This document shows positions 23,355-36,400 of a stretch of DNA of 64,000 bases, one piece after another. The stretch is from Hofstenia miamia. Taxonomy: Eukaryota; Xenacoelomorpha; Acoela. The first letter of the stretch is position 1; the number at the start of each line of letters is the position of its first letter. The notes under the pieces were generated by a model, which did not search any database, had not been told where the DNA came from, and worked only from the letters and a program-made list of their open reading frames with translations. The DNA is taken from positions 1,575,979-1,639,978 of the forward strand of contig SCFE01000042.1 of the NCBI GenBank assembly GCA_004352715.1. The letters are read 5' to 3'. The position numbers and the translations under genes were made by a program.

Positions 23355-24048
23355 CGTTTTCAAGCTGTTCCAACGTTTCCATTCCGAAGAAATCAAGTAG
23401 AAATTTTGCAAAGCAAAACAATTTCTTTGGCAAGTGTTTTCAAATAATTAGGAAGTACCAGTTTAATTGACCATTTTAACGTTCACAAAATTCTCGTTGT
23501 CTTTTATTTTTATAGTTTTCCTCTAAAACGTCTCAATACGTTTCCACAAAGCGTGAAAAAATAGATGTTCAGTCTCTTTTTTTTTGCAGCCAACTATATT
23601 ATCGTTGTAATAGTACAAACTCTATTGTGTAAAACTGCCAAACTAATGGAACAACGTCCAGATTAAACATTTGCAATTATAGTGTGAATATGACTTTCTT
23701 TGCATAATTTATGAAAAAAAGTACCCAAACTAAAAATAAATGAAACTTTTTGCATTTTTTTGAAAATGTGCACAGAGGTATAGATCAAATATGTTAAGAT
23801 AAGAAAATCTTCTTTTAGGAGAAGTAAATACAAATAAATATAACTGATGACTTCTCAAAATAACGTCATTAAAATAATAAAAATTAAACTCTTTGCAAAC
23901 CTATAAATTTGCAAACAGGTAGGGAATATGATTAATTCTCGTAATCGTATAGTCGCTATTACAGAATTTGTACCCTGTCCAAGATCTTCCTGAGGTGAAT
24001 TTTTGCTTAAGAATAAATTTTGTACAAAATTTCAGAATTCTGTCAATT
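23355..24048. repeat. About 694-bp tandem duplication, copy 2, with transposon fragment
   Basis: Repeats 22662-23354 head to tail. It includes a 240-bp fragment of the Tc1-type element (23355-23594) with its terminal repeat GCAGCCAAC followed by TA. Substitutions and indels relative to copy 1 argue for a real, somewhat old duplication. Confidence 0.9.
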
Positions 24049-24573
24049 TCTTAATATGCTTAATTTTGCTAGATAAGTGTAGCGAGTGTGGTGAAAGGAG
24101 CCATTCCCCCCCCCCAATTTCCAAAGTTTGGAGTTCGAAATTGAGCCTTTTGTTGAAAACATAATAAAATTTGTTCAAAATTATATCGTTTGTATTCTTC
24201 AGTAAACGTGAGATTGAAATTGGTCTCTCCAATTTTTTTGTGTACTCCACTGTACGCATGACTTCGTAATTGAAGTGAATCGAAAACATTATTCAGTTGT
24301 ATAATTAGACTAAGCAGATATATCTGTAAATAATCTAAGTAATACTTGCATTTTACACATCATCTAGATTTTAATGAAAAAATATTTGTAACTTATTCAA
24401 TGTGGCATATTTTACATTAATGTATATATATAAAATGAATTTGAAATATTTTCTCTCTTCCTTCATTTAAATTTTGGTTAATCTTAGAAACACTAGCACA
24501 CAAAACACCATGCGAGTATGGAAAACCATGCCAATTGCAAACATTAACTTACGTACCATCTATAAAGAAACTA

Positions 24574-24579
24574 TTTATT
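24574..24579 (-). terminator. Polyadenylation signal AATAAA
   Basis: AATAAA on the minus strand, about 58 bases after the stop codon at 24637-24639. It supports the terminal exon of the DCX-PLAT-trefoil gene. Confidence 0.6.
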
Positions 24580-24636
24580 AAAATTCATAAATTCTATTAA
24601 AAAATATTAACAAATACACAAATTAAAATAATGTCG

Positions 24637-24914
24637 CTAAGACAGTGGGGATTTGGCTGGAGAATTAAGTTCATTTTGACTTGGACTTTTGGCATACTCT
24701 ACGTCCTTCTCACTTAAACTTGGCGATTGTGGATATGATTCATTATCATCATCAAGAATTGTTGGCGATTTTATCGGAGAAGTTTCTTGGTTGGGGGACT
24801 TAGGATGAGATACCACATTTGAATTGCTCTGAGGAGATTTAGTTAACTCACCTCCAACTCGTGGCGTCACGCTTGGTGATCGATACTCGCGGCGAGGTCT
24901 TTTTGAAGTCCCAA
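24637..24914 (-). CDS. Terminal exon: KSP-rich tail
   Basis: Acceptor TTTTTAG is followed by an open frame of 92 codons to a TAG/TGA-type stop at the low-coordinate end. The tail begins GTSKRPRREYRSPS (basic) and then carries five KSP motifs (TKSPQ, PKSPN, IKSPT, AKSPS, AKSPL), likely targets of proline-directed kinases, as in neurofilament tails. It enters in phase 1, matching the phase-1 donor of the exon at 35945. Confidence 0.7.
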
Positions 24915-27455
24915 CTAAAAATCCAAATTATTAAAAGCTATAAAAAGGTACGTTATAATGTTTTATTTTGTATTTTAATTATTTCGAGTCGTAAATACAC
25001 TAAACACATTAATCCATAATAATTTAACGGTATCTCCAACACCCCCACTCAAATATTTACACAAATTTGCTAGTTTATCAATGTGATAATAATAGCTCTG
25101 ACCACTACCCCAAACCCTACCTCTAACGTTATCCTAAGCCAACCCGTACCTTTGCCCTAACCCTAATCCAAAACATGACTCAAACCTTATGCTAGTAGGA
25201 ATATGCAAATCATTATTAATATGAATTATAAAATAATTATAATATACTAAGATTAATATGCTAATTAGTGGTTCAACCCAGTAAACACAGAACTGTCGTA
25301 ACGACGTCGTCGAACGACATAATAACGGTACTACACCGACTTTACAAAACAACGTCTTCTCAAAATAAAACGATAAATTATTAATACAAAAGTAGTTTTT
25401 AAGAAATTTATCTTCAAATTTGAATAATACTAAAATTATTCCTATTTTTAAATATTTAATGCTAGACAGTATTATACACAGGCACTAATCCGCACCATAA
25501 ACGCCACTCAAACAATTCAAAAGCCTATTAACACGCCAATACACCTCAAAAACGACGTCGTTATGAAAGATCTGTGTTTGCTGGGAACCACGGGCTGTTG
25601 TTTTTTTGCAAACAATTAAAATATTTAGCGATGATTATTCAATCTACGCATCACCCTTTCCCTCATATTTCTTCACAAAGCTGTTTTGTATACATCAAAA
25701 TGAGTTTTTTTTCATTGAGTCGACTATGCCATAATGAAGATTATAGTATACACTTAGGTTTATGGTTTTTGGCAAGATTGGGGTTAGAGTAGAGTTTAGC
25801 ATAGGTTTATGGTTGTTTTGTGTTAAGGTTGGGTTAGAGTTAGGTTTGGAGTTAGAGTTTTGGTTTGGAATATTTTTGGGTTAGGATTGAGTTAAAGGAC
25901 ATAGTTATTATGTTGATATATTAGCATAATTTTGCAATTATTAGTTAGTAGGAAGGAGTGAAAGTAATGCAACAGTACAAATTATAGTGTGATCATTAGT
26001 GTAAAATCCTAGCAACATTGACAGTTTCAAATTACTCCCTTAGTAATTATTATAATAATTCTAATATAGTTTACACGTTCATAATTTTTGCATAACGTTT
26101 ATACTCTTAACAAACTAGTCATAGAACCTCCCAGCACGTTTTTTCTAATCTATTAATATGTCTAATGACATTAGTACTATAATAATGAATATGTTGGAAA
26201 ATAGCGACAAAAGTATTTAATGCGAATTGATTTAATGGCATTCTGTAGCAAACTGTAGATAATATTTTCATGCAAAACTAAATAAAATTTTAGCATGAAT
26301 ACTTAAATTTTTTACGTATATTTTTAGCAGAAGCCATTCCCAATTAAAAGAAAATCTCTGTTGCTTTTAGTAGAAAATTATTAACTAATGTTTAGGCGAA
26401 TCTTCAATGTAAGTTTCTAAATCCAATATAATTTGAATGCTTAGATTACATTTCCCCAGGGCTAAATATTTAACAAATTGGAGGGACCTATAAATTTGAA
26501 AACTGTAGTTTTATGAAAAAATTTTAACCAAATATATTTTCTTACCAAATAAAATCCAATAATCTACAGCGCAATATAACTTTAACAAGGGAAGGCTGGG
26601 TCCCCAATCAAATTTAATGAGGTGGGCTGAGACCTTGGACACCTCCTCGAATGCACCCCTGTTTTCAACTGCTTACTGTAAAATTCGTACACTAAATATA
26701 ATTCAAACATTCATTTCCAATTTGTGTCATAGGTGGGCTAACTTACGGACCAGGATTGGCAGAGCCATGTCAGGCCGGACGAAAAACTTAAGTACTGGTA
26801 CGAGCCGAAAACTGGCTGAATCAAATTAAACCAAACAAGAAAACACTAATAAACTTTGAATTTAGAATTTTTATTATTTGGTATTAGGATCTTTTGTTAG
26901 AAATAGTTCTGTCAGGACAACGATCTGGTCCGTACGGTCAGGTCAAGACCTCTTCAGTTATTTTAAATAATATTCTGTCTCACGACTAACACTCAAATAA
27001 GATTAGATGCTGATTATTCAATCAAACGAATGTCATGAATTTAAGCGTTATGAATAGCAATAATAGCTATGACATAATCGTAGAGGTAGAGCGTAGCCAC
27101 TGGCCAGACGAAATTAAAAGAAAAAGATCAACTAGCAAAATTATGGGACTAGGTTTCTTTAACCGTTCTACAGAGGTTCGTGGCTATCATTTGCAAATTT
27201 CAACTCATATGAATTAGCTTCACACTTTTTCATTGAATTTTTTAATAGAATTGCATTAGTATTTAATATGCTTTATCTAAAATATATTCACTCTTAGTTA
27301 CAGAATATTAGAATTAATACTATAAAGTTTTGAATCCAGGATATCGGGAGGAACGGAGGCAAGCGATCAAGCAGGAAGGGCTATGTCCCCCGCCTTAACC
27401 ATGGCCCTGGTTCCACAGCGTTGGGGACAATTCTGTAACCTCATTGTCTTTAAGC

Positions 27456-27490
<35 letters not shown>

Positions 27491-30400
27491 CGGAAAAATA
27501 TTTTTTAAAGAAACCCATTTTTACATAATTTATTATAAGATATTTTGATAGAAAAAATGCTTTCTTTAAGAAATATTTTTTTTCAGCTGATACTAATCCC
27601 CTTGTATTAATAAATTTAATTAATAGTTGTAAGTGAATACAGAGAGGTGTAAGACACTCGGAAAAGTAGATTTCCATAATTTCTGAAAATTGGGAAAATC
27701 TTAGAATTCTCAAAATATGGCCTAAAACGTATGTCTAAGCATTGTCAAACTCATGAAGCCTTAGGCCTGCACATTTACATTAAATTCTGCCTATTTTAAC
27801 GTATTTAGTGATCCTAGCCCAGAATACCATCAATTTCTTTGGTTGGCTAGACCAAAGTTGAATATGTTTGAAACAGTTTATAAAATTTACACTCTAAAAT
27901 TGGGGAAACTTAAATGGGGTTTTGAAAGAACATATGATACCAGTGTAAAATTTTATAATACAAATTTTCAACACACTGTTTATAACTAGGCCAAGCAAAA
28001 ATAAAAAAAGTCAAGATTGAAATAAAGGTAAATTTTGTTTAGATAGAAATGTAGTTGCTTTAATGCTATGCATACATATTTTAAAAATTCTAAGGTCAAA
28101 ATATAGTAAAATATACAACATTTGGAATTAGGTAAAAAATGGGTTCAATTACGGAAAACACGATATAGTTGAGCCAAGTTGTTGCTGCCGTGGACTTTTG
28201 ACAGTATTATTATCTCAACACTCGATGATCCGTCCCTTGACAATCAAATGTTCGTGCTGCAAGACCGTACGTCGCGGCAGCACACTTAAAACCAAATACC
28301 ACTATTCTGAAATCGGAGAAAAAATTGCTATATCGAAATCTAGTCCATAAACCCTATTCCAATTTTTCCTGTGAATGCAATATGGGTACGTTGTTTCCAA
28401 ATTTGAAAAGTGTCACCTCAAATTATTGCTAGAAGGTTGTGAACCTTTCACCTAAACCTCCAAAATTTGCTTATGATGTGCAAAAATGACGACTTCATGC
28501 GTTGCTATGCGTTACTATACTTTACGCTTGCAAACTTTCAGTTTTAAATTAAGAGAACATTGAAAATTTAAACTTACAATCTCCAGTGCTGCCTAACTGG
28601 GTATGGGGGTAATTTTAATGTTTTTATAAAAATCGGATTTTCAAAAGAATATTTTTATGACAAATTTTCTTAATAAAAAGAAAGCACATTTAACATAATC
28701 CCAGGATTCCAAATTATTTGAGATCAAAACAGTTGGTGACCTTAAATTCACAATAGGTTGTTTGGGGTTAAATAGTAAGACGTCCTGCCCGGGTCGGTCC
28801 TGTTTCCGGCCGAGAAAAGCGAGCCATTTCCAAGGGTCAACCGTAAAATTAATTTTGAAATTTGATAATCAATAAATTTTACGGATTGAAAACAAGTCGC
28901 AAAATCCCATCACTTTCCAAAATAGACATGAAATATGATTTGATGGGCTCGACTAAATATAACAGTCCCAGTCCATTACTGCGTTGTGCAAGAAACTATT
29001 TGACAGAATTCGTCAATGAATAATTAAATTTAGCTATAATGTCTTTGCGGTAAAATTGGAGGGGGATCGGTGAAAAATCTCCTAAAGCATTTATCCTATT
29101 CTTTTGGAAACAACAGGATTGAAATTGCCGAACAAAATGTTTTGCCGCACATTTTTATTTTAGAAAGAAAATATATTATTAGTGTAGATGTTATTGATGG
29201 ACATTTACTTCTACTTGTAAGCAGAGCAAGTCTGAAAAAGATGAAAGCAATAACGGATTTTGATAAGAATACTTTGCTGTTTCAATTGATATCAGTGAAA
29301 ATTGCCGAAATCAGCTTATTCGCCTTTTAGTAATGGTATTGTTGAAAGACACAGTGCTGTATTAAAATGTATACTGAGTAAACAATTTCTGATAGCGACA
29401 ACTCCCCAGATCTAGCGTTATCATACTTAATTTGTTCAAAAAATTGTTTAATGGATGCCAATGGATTTTCGCCTTCTCAGAAGGTGTTTGTTCGCAATCC
29501 TCATGTGCCAAGTATTACATCATCTGGACCAACTTTTTTTGCACACGAGCCTGGTGATCCTCAAATTCGTGCTCACTTGAATTGCTTGTATCAACCTCGT
29601 TTTGCTTATTTGGCCGCTGATGCTGATGTCAAAATTTAAAATGCCTTAACCCTCGGAAGGCCAACGTGTGATTTTAGAAATCACAGTATTTTTCTTTCAA
29701 TGTAACTCTGCTCATTGTGATCTAATCAGTGAATAATACTGTGACTTTTGGTAAAATATTGTGTTGCATTGATATAAGTCATTTTCAGTGTTTGAGAAGT
29801 CAATGTCATGCCTGCTGACCACAGGTTCATCCACTCTGATCTAAATTGTAGTTAAAATAGTGTGATTTCTAAAATCACACATTGGTATTCCGAGGCCGAG
29901 GGTTAAATAAACGAATTTACTCATCACGCGGACCCTTCGTTAAGAATGAAAAAGGTTTACTACTGGCGAGATGGTTTGTCAAAAAATGAAAAGGGTTGGA
30001 AAAAATCTGGTTTTGTTATTGGCCAAACAGGAAAAACTGTTGTTGTAAAACACGGAAAGCAAATAGTACATATACATGAAACCCACTTAAGAGGTTGCCA
30101 AGATGAAAATGTATCAACCGGAAAATTTAACAAAAATATTTTTTTTTGATGACCAAGAAAACAATAACAATCTACCTCATGATTATAGTAAAGGCAATCT
30201 TGAAAGCACTTACGGTGAACTTATTGGTGAGTCAGAGCCTATGGTAGAAAATGACGTTACACCTGAATTCGAAAATAATGAAAGGAATGTCGCGTTTAAG
30301 AAGAAATAGCAGGCCAACTAATTTTTTTGGAAATCATATACCTACAGAAATCATAATTAAAGCTAGAGTGATTAACAAAGAGAAGTAAAACGTTATTTCC

Positions 30401-33400
30401 ATGAGTTTAGGTTAGCAAAAGAAAAAGAGCTTGAGAGTTTAAAAAATTTCTGAGTTGTTAAGGTTATAGATAACGCTTCAACTTCAATTCCACAAGATGT
30501 TTTCCTTTGACCATGAAATGGGTTTTGTCATGGAAAATTGATGAATCTGGTGATTCAACTGCTAAAGCTCGGCTGATAGTTTGTGGTTTTCTAGAAAATC
30601 CAGCAAATGTTATTGAGACATACTCACCTAGCATAGGCCGCGACATACTTAGATCAATCCTTTCGTTATTCGTGCAATGCGAATATATAAAAAGGCCAGT
30701 ATTTGTTATACCTCCTAAAGAAGATGAATTATACAAGGGAGGCTTATGGAAACTCGAAAAAAGAGTTTATGGCTTATGCGACGCTTCAAAAATGTTGGCT
30801 GATAGTTAGTTATTTTTTTAAGTAATGTTGCATGAAGCAAAGTAAGGCAGATCAATTTTTTATATTATTGGTTTGATAAAAACAAGCTTGCCGGTCTGGT
30901 TCTAGTATACGTTGAAGACTTTTTATATGCTTGTACACCAGAATTTCATTTGCAAATCATCTCTAGACTAGAAGCTACATTTACTATTGGAAAAATTTCA
31001 AGTGGAGGCTTTAGGTTTGCTGGTATCTACTTAAAATCGGTTAAGAAAAATACAGGTTTTTCTATCGAGGTATCACAACCTAATTAATTTGATTCAGTTT
31101 CACCAATTTCTATACCAAAGGCAAGTCGTATGGACAACGACATGAATAAATTTCAACTGAACCAATATCGATCATTATTGGGAGCTTTACAGTTTGCAGG
31201 ATGTATTACTCAACCAGATTTATGCTTTGGCATCTCAAGTTTAATGAGCTGCATAAATGAGCCCAAAGTAAGAAACTTATATTTGGCTAATAAGTTACTG
31301 CGAAAGTCTAGAGCAGCTGAGCCATTTAGTATAAAATATGTGGCTTTGAAAAATCCTTCTTTGGAAATATTTTCTGATGCAAGGGAATTTGAGAAATAGG
31401 GGTTCACAAAGTGGATTTATAATAGGTTTGAGCAGTAACTCTGGTAAAGATAGAAATTTTAATATTATAAATTGGAAATCAAGGAAAATACAACGGGTAG
31501 TTAAATTAACGTTTGCCGCTGAAGCACTAGCTGCTGTTGATGCAGTTGATGCAGGGATTTATCTTAGACACATTTTGAATGAGGCAGATTCTTATCCGAA
31601 AATCACTATAATGGGTTGCGGATTCTAAGTCACTGTCGATTATGTTTTAAACTCGAATCATTCATTGGAAAAACGTTTGAAAATAGATCTTTTATCATTA
31701 CGTGAAAGTATTTTACTAGAAAATATTAATTTATTACATGTACCAAGTTCAGCTCAATTGGCCGATGTTGCATTAAATATATATCTGGATTTACTTTTTT
31801 GAATGTTATATCAAACTCACAATTACATTACAGAAATTAGGATGAATGTCAGTATTTTGGAAGTTATTTTATTTTATTGCAAATAATGGACAACCAGAAA
31901 ATCGCTTGTTTTGTATACTTGTAAAACTATGGTATCTGTATTTTTAAAGTGTCAACAATTATTATTCAGTCATTGTAAATATTGTAAAAATATAGTCAGT
32001 CTTTTTAATCTCTCAGCAATAATTGAAAATATATTAAAATAAACGGCACATATGTAAATGAGCATAACATGGATTAATGTAGATCAACGAAATCTGATTG
32101 AATGCGATTGATGCTTGGTTATAATCTGCATCTTCTCCAAAATCATCGTTCAATAACAAATTGTATGGTGCAATCACATGAATTATAAGGTCATAAAAGT
32201 CACGCACTATTACTTTATGAATGATTTGCTGTAAAATTTAGCAATAACTATCGTATTAGGAAATTGATGCTTAACCAACAGATGTTCATTTTGAATGTAA
32301 ATACTAGGAAATAATTCTGCTCTATTTTCACTAATTGATGCAAATTTAATCAAAATTGTATTTATATATATATTTTTAAAAGACCATTTCAACAAGAGAT
32401 GTTTAGAAATACAAATACATTTCTTACGAACTAATTGAATATTTATTATTTTGAAAGGCGTAGTGTATTTCCACTCGAATATTGTAATAAAAATACATTT
32501 AACTATCGCAATTGTCATAGTTTTGGTTTTCTAAAAATTCATTACTAACCAGAGTTTGACGCATTACCGCTGTTACTACTTGAGCAGGTATGTCATGTGA
32601 TGTACTAATTTACATATGAGGTGCCAATTTGGTGAGCCTATGCTAGCAGTGGGACAAGCCTTTTATGGAATTTCAAATAGCGGAGCGGGTTGCTGCTATA
32701 AATTTAGGCCAGCGTTCATCTCTGCTAGAAAGGACAGCTAACGGGAAGGCTGAACTAACACTTTCGGCATAATCAAGTTACGTTCTAGATATTCAATTTC
32801 ATTTTCAAGTAAAATATATCAGCATCAACAATATAAAAGTAAAAAGTAAGTTATAATCACAAATGAGGGGCGTTATATTCACAAACACAGCGTAAAGGAT
32901 TTTGTGAATAGCTGGGATGTTGGCTAGAAACTTTGTATTTTTTCCAACACAACTTGAAGTCACTGTGAACAGCCTCAAATGCCTATTCACTAAAATTTAC
33001 AAGACCCTGACCCTACTTTTTGCAAAGTTCAGGAACGTGGTGTACAACTAAATGAATCTTTGGTATTACTCTTATACCAAGATTTATGAATGTTGATTCA
33101 AAGTTTTCGATAGAATTAGCATAATTGCTATCGAGAAAATTCTCTAAAGCAACAACGAACAACTTCGGAAAAAGCACAGAATGCATCGACGTATCGTAGA
33201 CACGTTACTGGGCAAATGCTTCGTAATTCATCCGTTTTTTCCAGTAGTTTTGCATGAATTGCCATTAAAGCTACCGCTAGGTACAGCTTGACGTTGCAGG
33301 TGGCATTTATCTGTCTAATAAGAGGCAGCTGATCATACCTTTGTCATTGATTTGAAAAGGGTGTTTACGACACCTAGTAGCAGGTGCAATTCTGGTGATG

Positions 33401-36400
33401 GTAGGATATCTAGCACATTAAGATCATCTTCGGCATCACAGTATTTGCAAATGTGCAACCTTAAAGTATTTCTTACCATCGTTTTGTTTTATTCAAGCAT
33501 GAAACCATGCCCAAAACTGTTCACGTAATGATTTTAATGTTCTGGACCCTCCCTTGTTTTGTAAGCAGTTACGGTGACATGTGCACCAATTGCATGGGTC
33601 AAGTTTGTGATGGAGTTGATGCAGAAAGTCTTTCTAATTTTGTTATTTGTAGCAACACGTAAATGAGAGGCCAATTTGAGGATCTGGTTTGTCGATAAAT
33701 TCAATATTTTTTCTTGACATAGGCGAATTTTTCTCTTTCTGGATTCCTGAAATATTTTTGACATGCAGTGGGCCTTCACATGTTGCTAACGAAAACTTTG
33801 AGCTTCCAGGTTCTATCACGCCCTTAATTATTGACAAAGCGACTTTTTCAGCAGCATCTCTAGACGAAGAAGTGTCCAATGAGACATTCGAAAGATTCAA
33901 GATGTTTCTATGTGTTGTGTTAATGGTGCACACATGCTGTTTTGCTCGGAGGATCACATATAACCAAAATTCACAGAGTTTGAGTTATGAGATGGTGGTG
34001 CAGCAGGTGGTCTACCAGATTTGTTTGTGATCGATCTTTGAATAGTTGAGGAAGCAGTTTCACATATCAAACAAATACATTTCGGAGATGCACGTGTAGT
34101 GGAGTAACAATTACCGTTGGGAAGTCAAATAATTCAATGTTAGAAGAAAATGTTCCAAGAGAATACTCTCAATTTCTCGTCTGCAGTTACTGAACAAGGC
34201 TGTAGGCATTCTAGGATCATCAATATCAAAATCTTCGATAAAATATTTGCATATAATGTCTCGTGCATTATCCGTGATTCCTCGCATTTCTTTAGTTTTC
34301 CCGAAGCACAATAAACAGACGGTGTTTTTTCATTCATCGGGATTTCATGCAGCGTTTGTCATCCTGCAAACCCAAGTGATAAACTTTGCTTTAGTAAAAT
34401 ACATTCGTTTAGATAGAAGCAGTTGAAATTGAATTCATATTCAAAATCTACTTTACAAGGTTATTGTCTAGGGTAGGGCCGTGCCCACAGCCCGTAACCA
34501 TGAAAATAGGTCCGGTGGTTTGTCTGTGCCCTAACGCTAAGCCCGTTATGCCCTTAGCTAAATGTTATTTAGATAAAATTACTTGATGTAATGAGAAAAC
34601 CTTTAACTCTGCTATTATAAAGAAACATACTTAAATTATCATTGCCATCAAAACGTTTACATCAATAAAAAAATTAAGTTTTTAGTTGAAATCACTGAGA
34701 AGTTTAATTTTACAACTATAAAATCATAATAAAGTCCCGTTTCAAGCAAATCAATCAACAAGTTTTGTCAATCATTGAGAAATTGTGTTTCAAACATCAA
34801 AGCTATAATCAGAACTAGGATTTATATGCCTAAGGTATGAATCAGATTTTTACGCTATTTCGACACAATTTTCTTTATCGTATATTTCCATGATAGCTCG
34901 CATATTTAATCGTATTTCGCGAGAATGTCACAGATGCCAAATATTTCACTGAATTTTATCGGTTCCTGCCAAAACCTCAAAACTGAATGCTCACAAATAT
35001 TGGAAATTTAAAATCATATTTATATTTTTCTATTCCATACTAGTCATAGTACTTATATCATATTAAGATACAAAATTTCTTATTCTACATTTCATTAAAA
35101 TGTCTTAAGTTTATATTATTAATGCTGATACATTTTACTAAAAAATGACATTGAAAGTCTAGAAAGTAACTTAATTATGCCGAAGTAAGTTCATAATATA
35201 TACTTTGTAATCTGACGGCCATTTTGGATATACATGATATATATGTCAATTGAGTTATTGAAAGCTGCAAAAAGATTTAGTGAAAAATGAAAAAATATTC
35301 AAAAAACTGTTTGACACCTTTTTTATCAAAAAATTTGCCTATTAATGATGTCAAATAGATCGAATATTGTGTAACTTTGGCTGCCATTTTTAACATTGAC
35401 ATTTCTCAAAAAAACACCGATAAAAGATTTTAAAATAAAATTCCAGCTTCTCCTAGTAACCTATACTTTGATATTATGGAGTTATTTTGGATGGCCAATT
35501 TTTTTTGTAATAAAATTTAGTTCAGCCACACCGTGAGCTATGCATATTGCAATATATATTTCAAAATGTTGAAATATGTAGCAAACGTATATCTCGTAGG
35601 TCTGTAAATTGAAATTCCTCGGTTTATCACTTAACACTTCGAATACTGTCAATGAGCTTCTAATCCTGTCCTTAATCAATTTATGTACAATTCTGCTGCA
35701 TGATTATTTGTAAGAAGCTAATCCACTTTTGCCTTTATGAGCACATATAATACAGAAGCTCTAATAATATTGTAAGATTTCAAACAGTTAGTTAAACTTC
35801 ACATGTCTTTGTCACATTATGAAAACGTACTTTCAGAAATTTGACTTTTACAGAAACATATTTGTATTTGTGCCTTAAGTTATTATTCCTTTAAATAATT
35901 TTAGTAGAAATTGAACAACAAATTAAGAACAAAACTGCACATACATTCAATTACTTCTGGATAAAATTCAAGATCATTCATTTCTTTTTCGAGTCTTCCC
36001 ACACACGTGCCATCAGGTGTAATTCCAATGTACAGATCAGGACAAGAGACGCTTTTTAATCGAAATGAGCCATTAAAACGATTTCTTTCAACTTCAAAGT
36101 GCGAAAACTCATCACCAGTCCCCTAACAAAAATTGGCTGATATTTTCAAAAGCTCGCCAACTAATATATGTTCATTTTCATTAATATATCTTAAATAAAT
36201 ACCCAGAATCATAAATCGACAAAGTTAAATGACGTTGGTAATCGACTGCATCTTGATACAATTTTTGCTTTGAAAAGCATTTATATTCATTGATAGCATT
36301 AGAAGGAAATTAGTTAACTAGCCTTTAAAACCAAATGAGAACATGTCTTAAAACTAACAAAATTGAATTATTTAACACCTTGCACTATATTAGAGAAATG

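Noticed and set aside
25095-25195. Interstitial telomere (CCCTAA repeats)
   Set aside because: The repeats are too irregular and are mirrored by G-rich sequence 600 bp away, which fits arms of a fold-back element better.
33689-34030. 113-codon plus-strand ORF
   Set aside because: Antisense to the decayed transposon-derived gene on the minus strand, which has the recognisable motifs.
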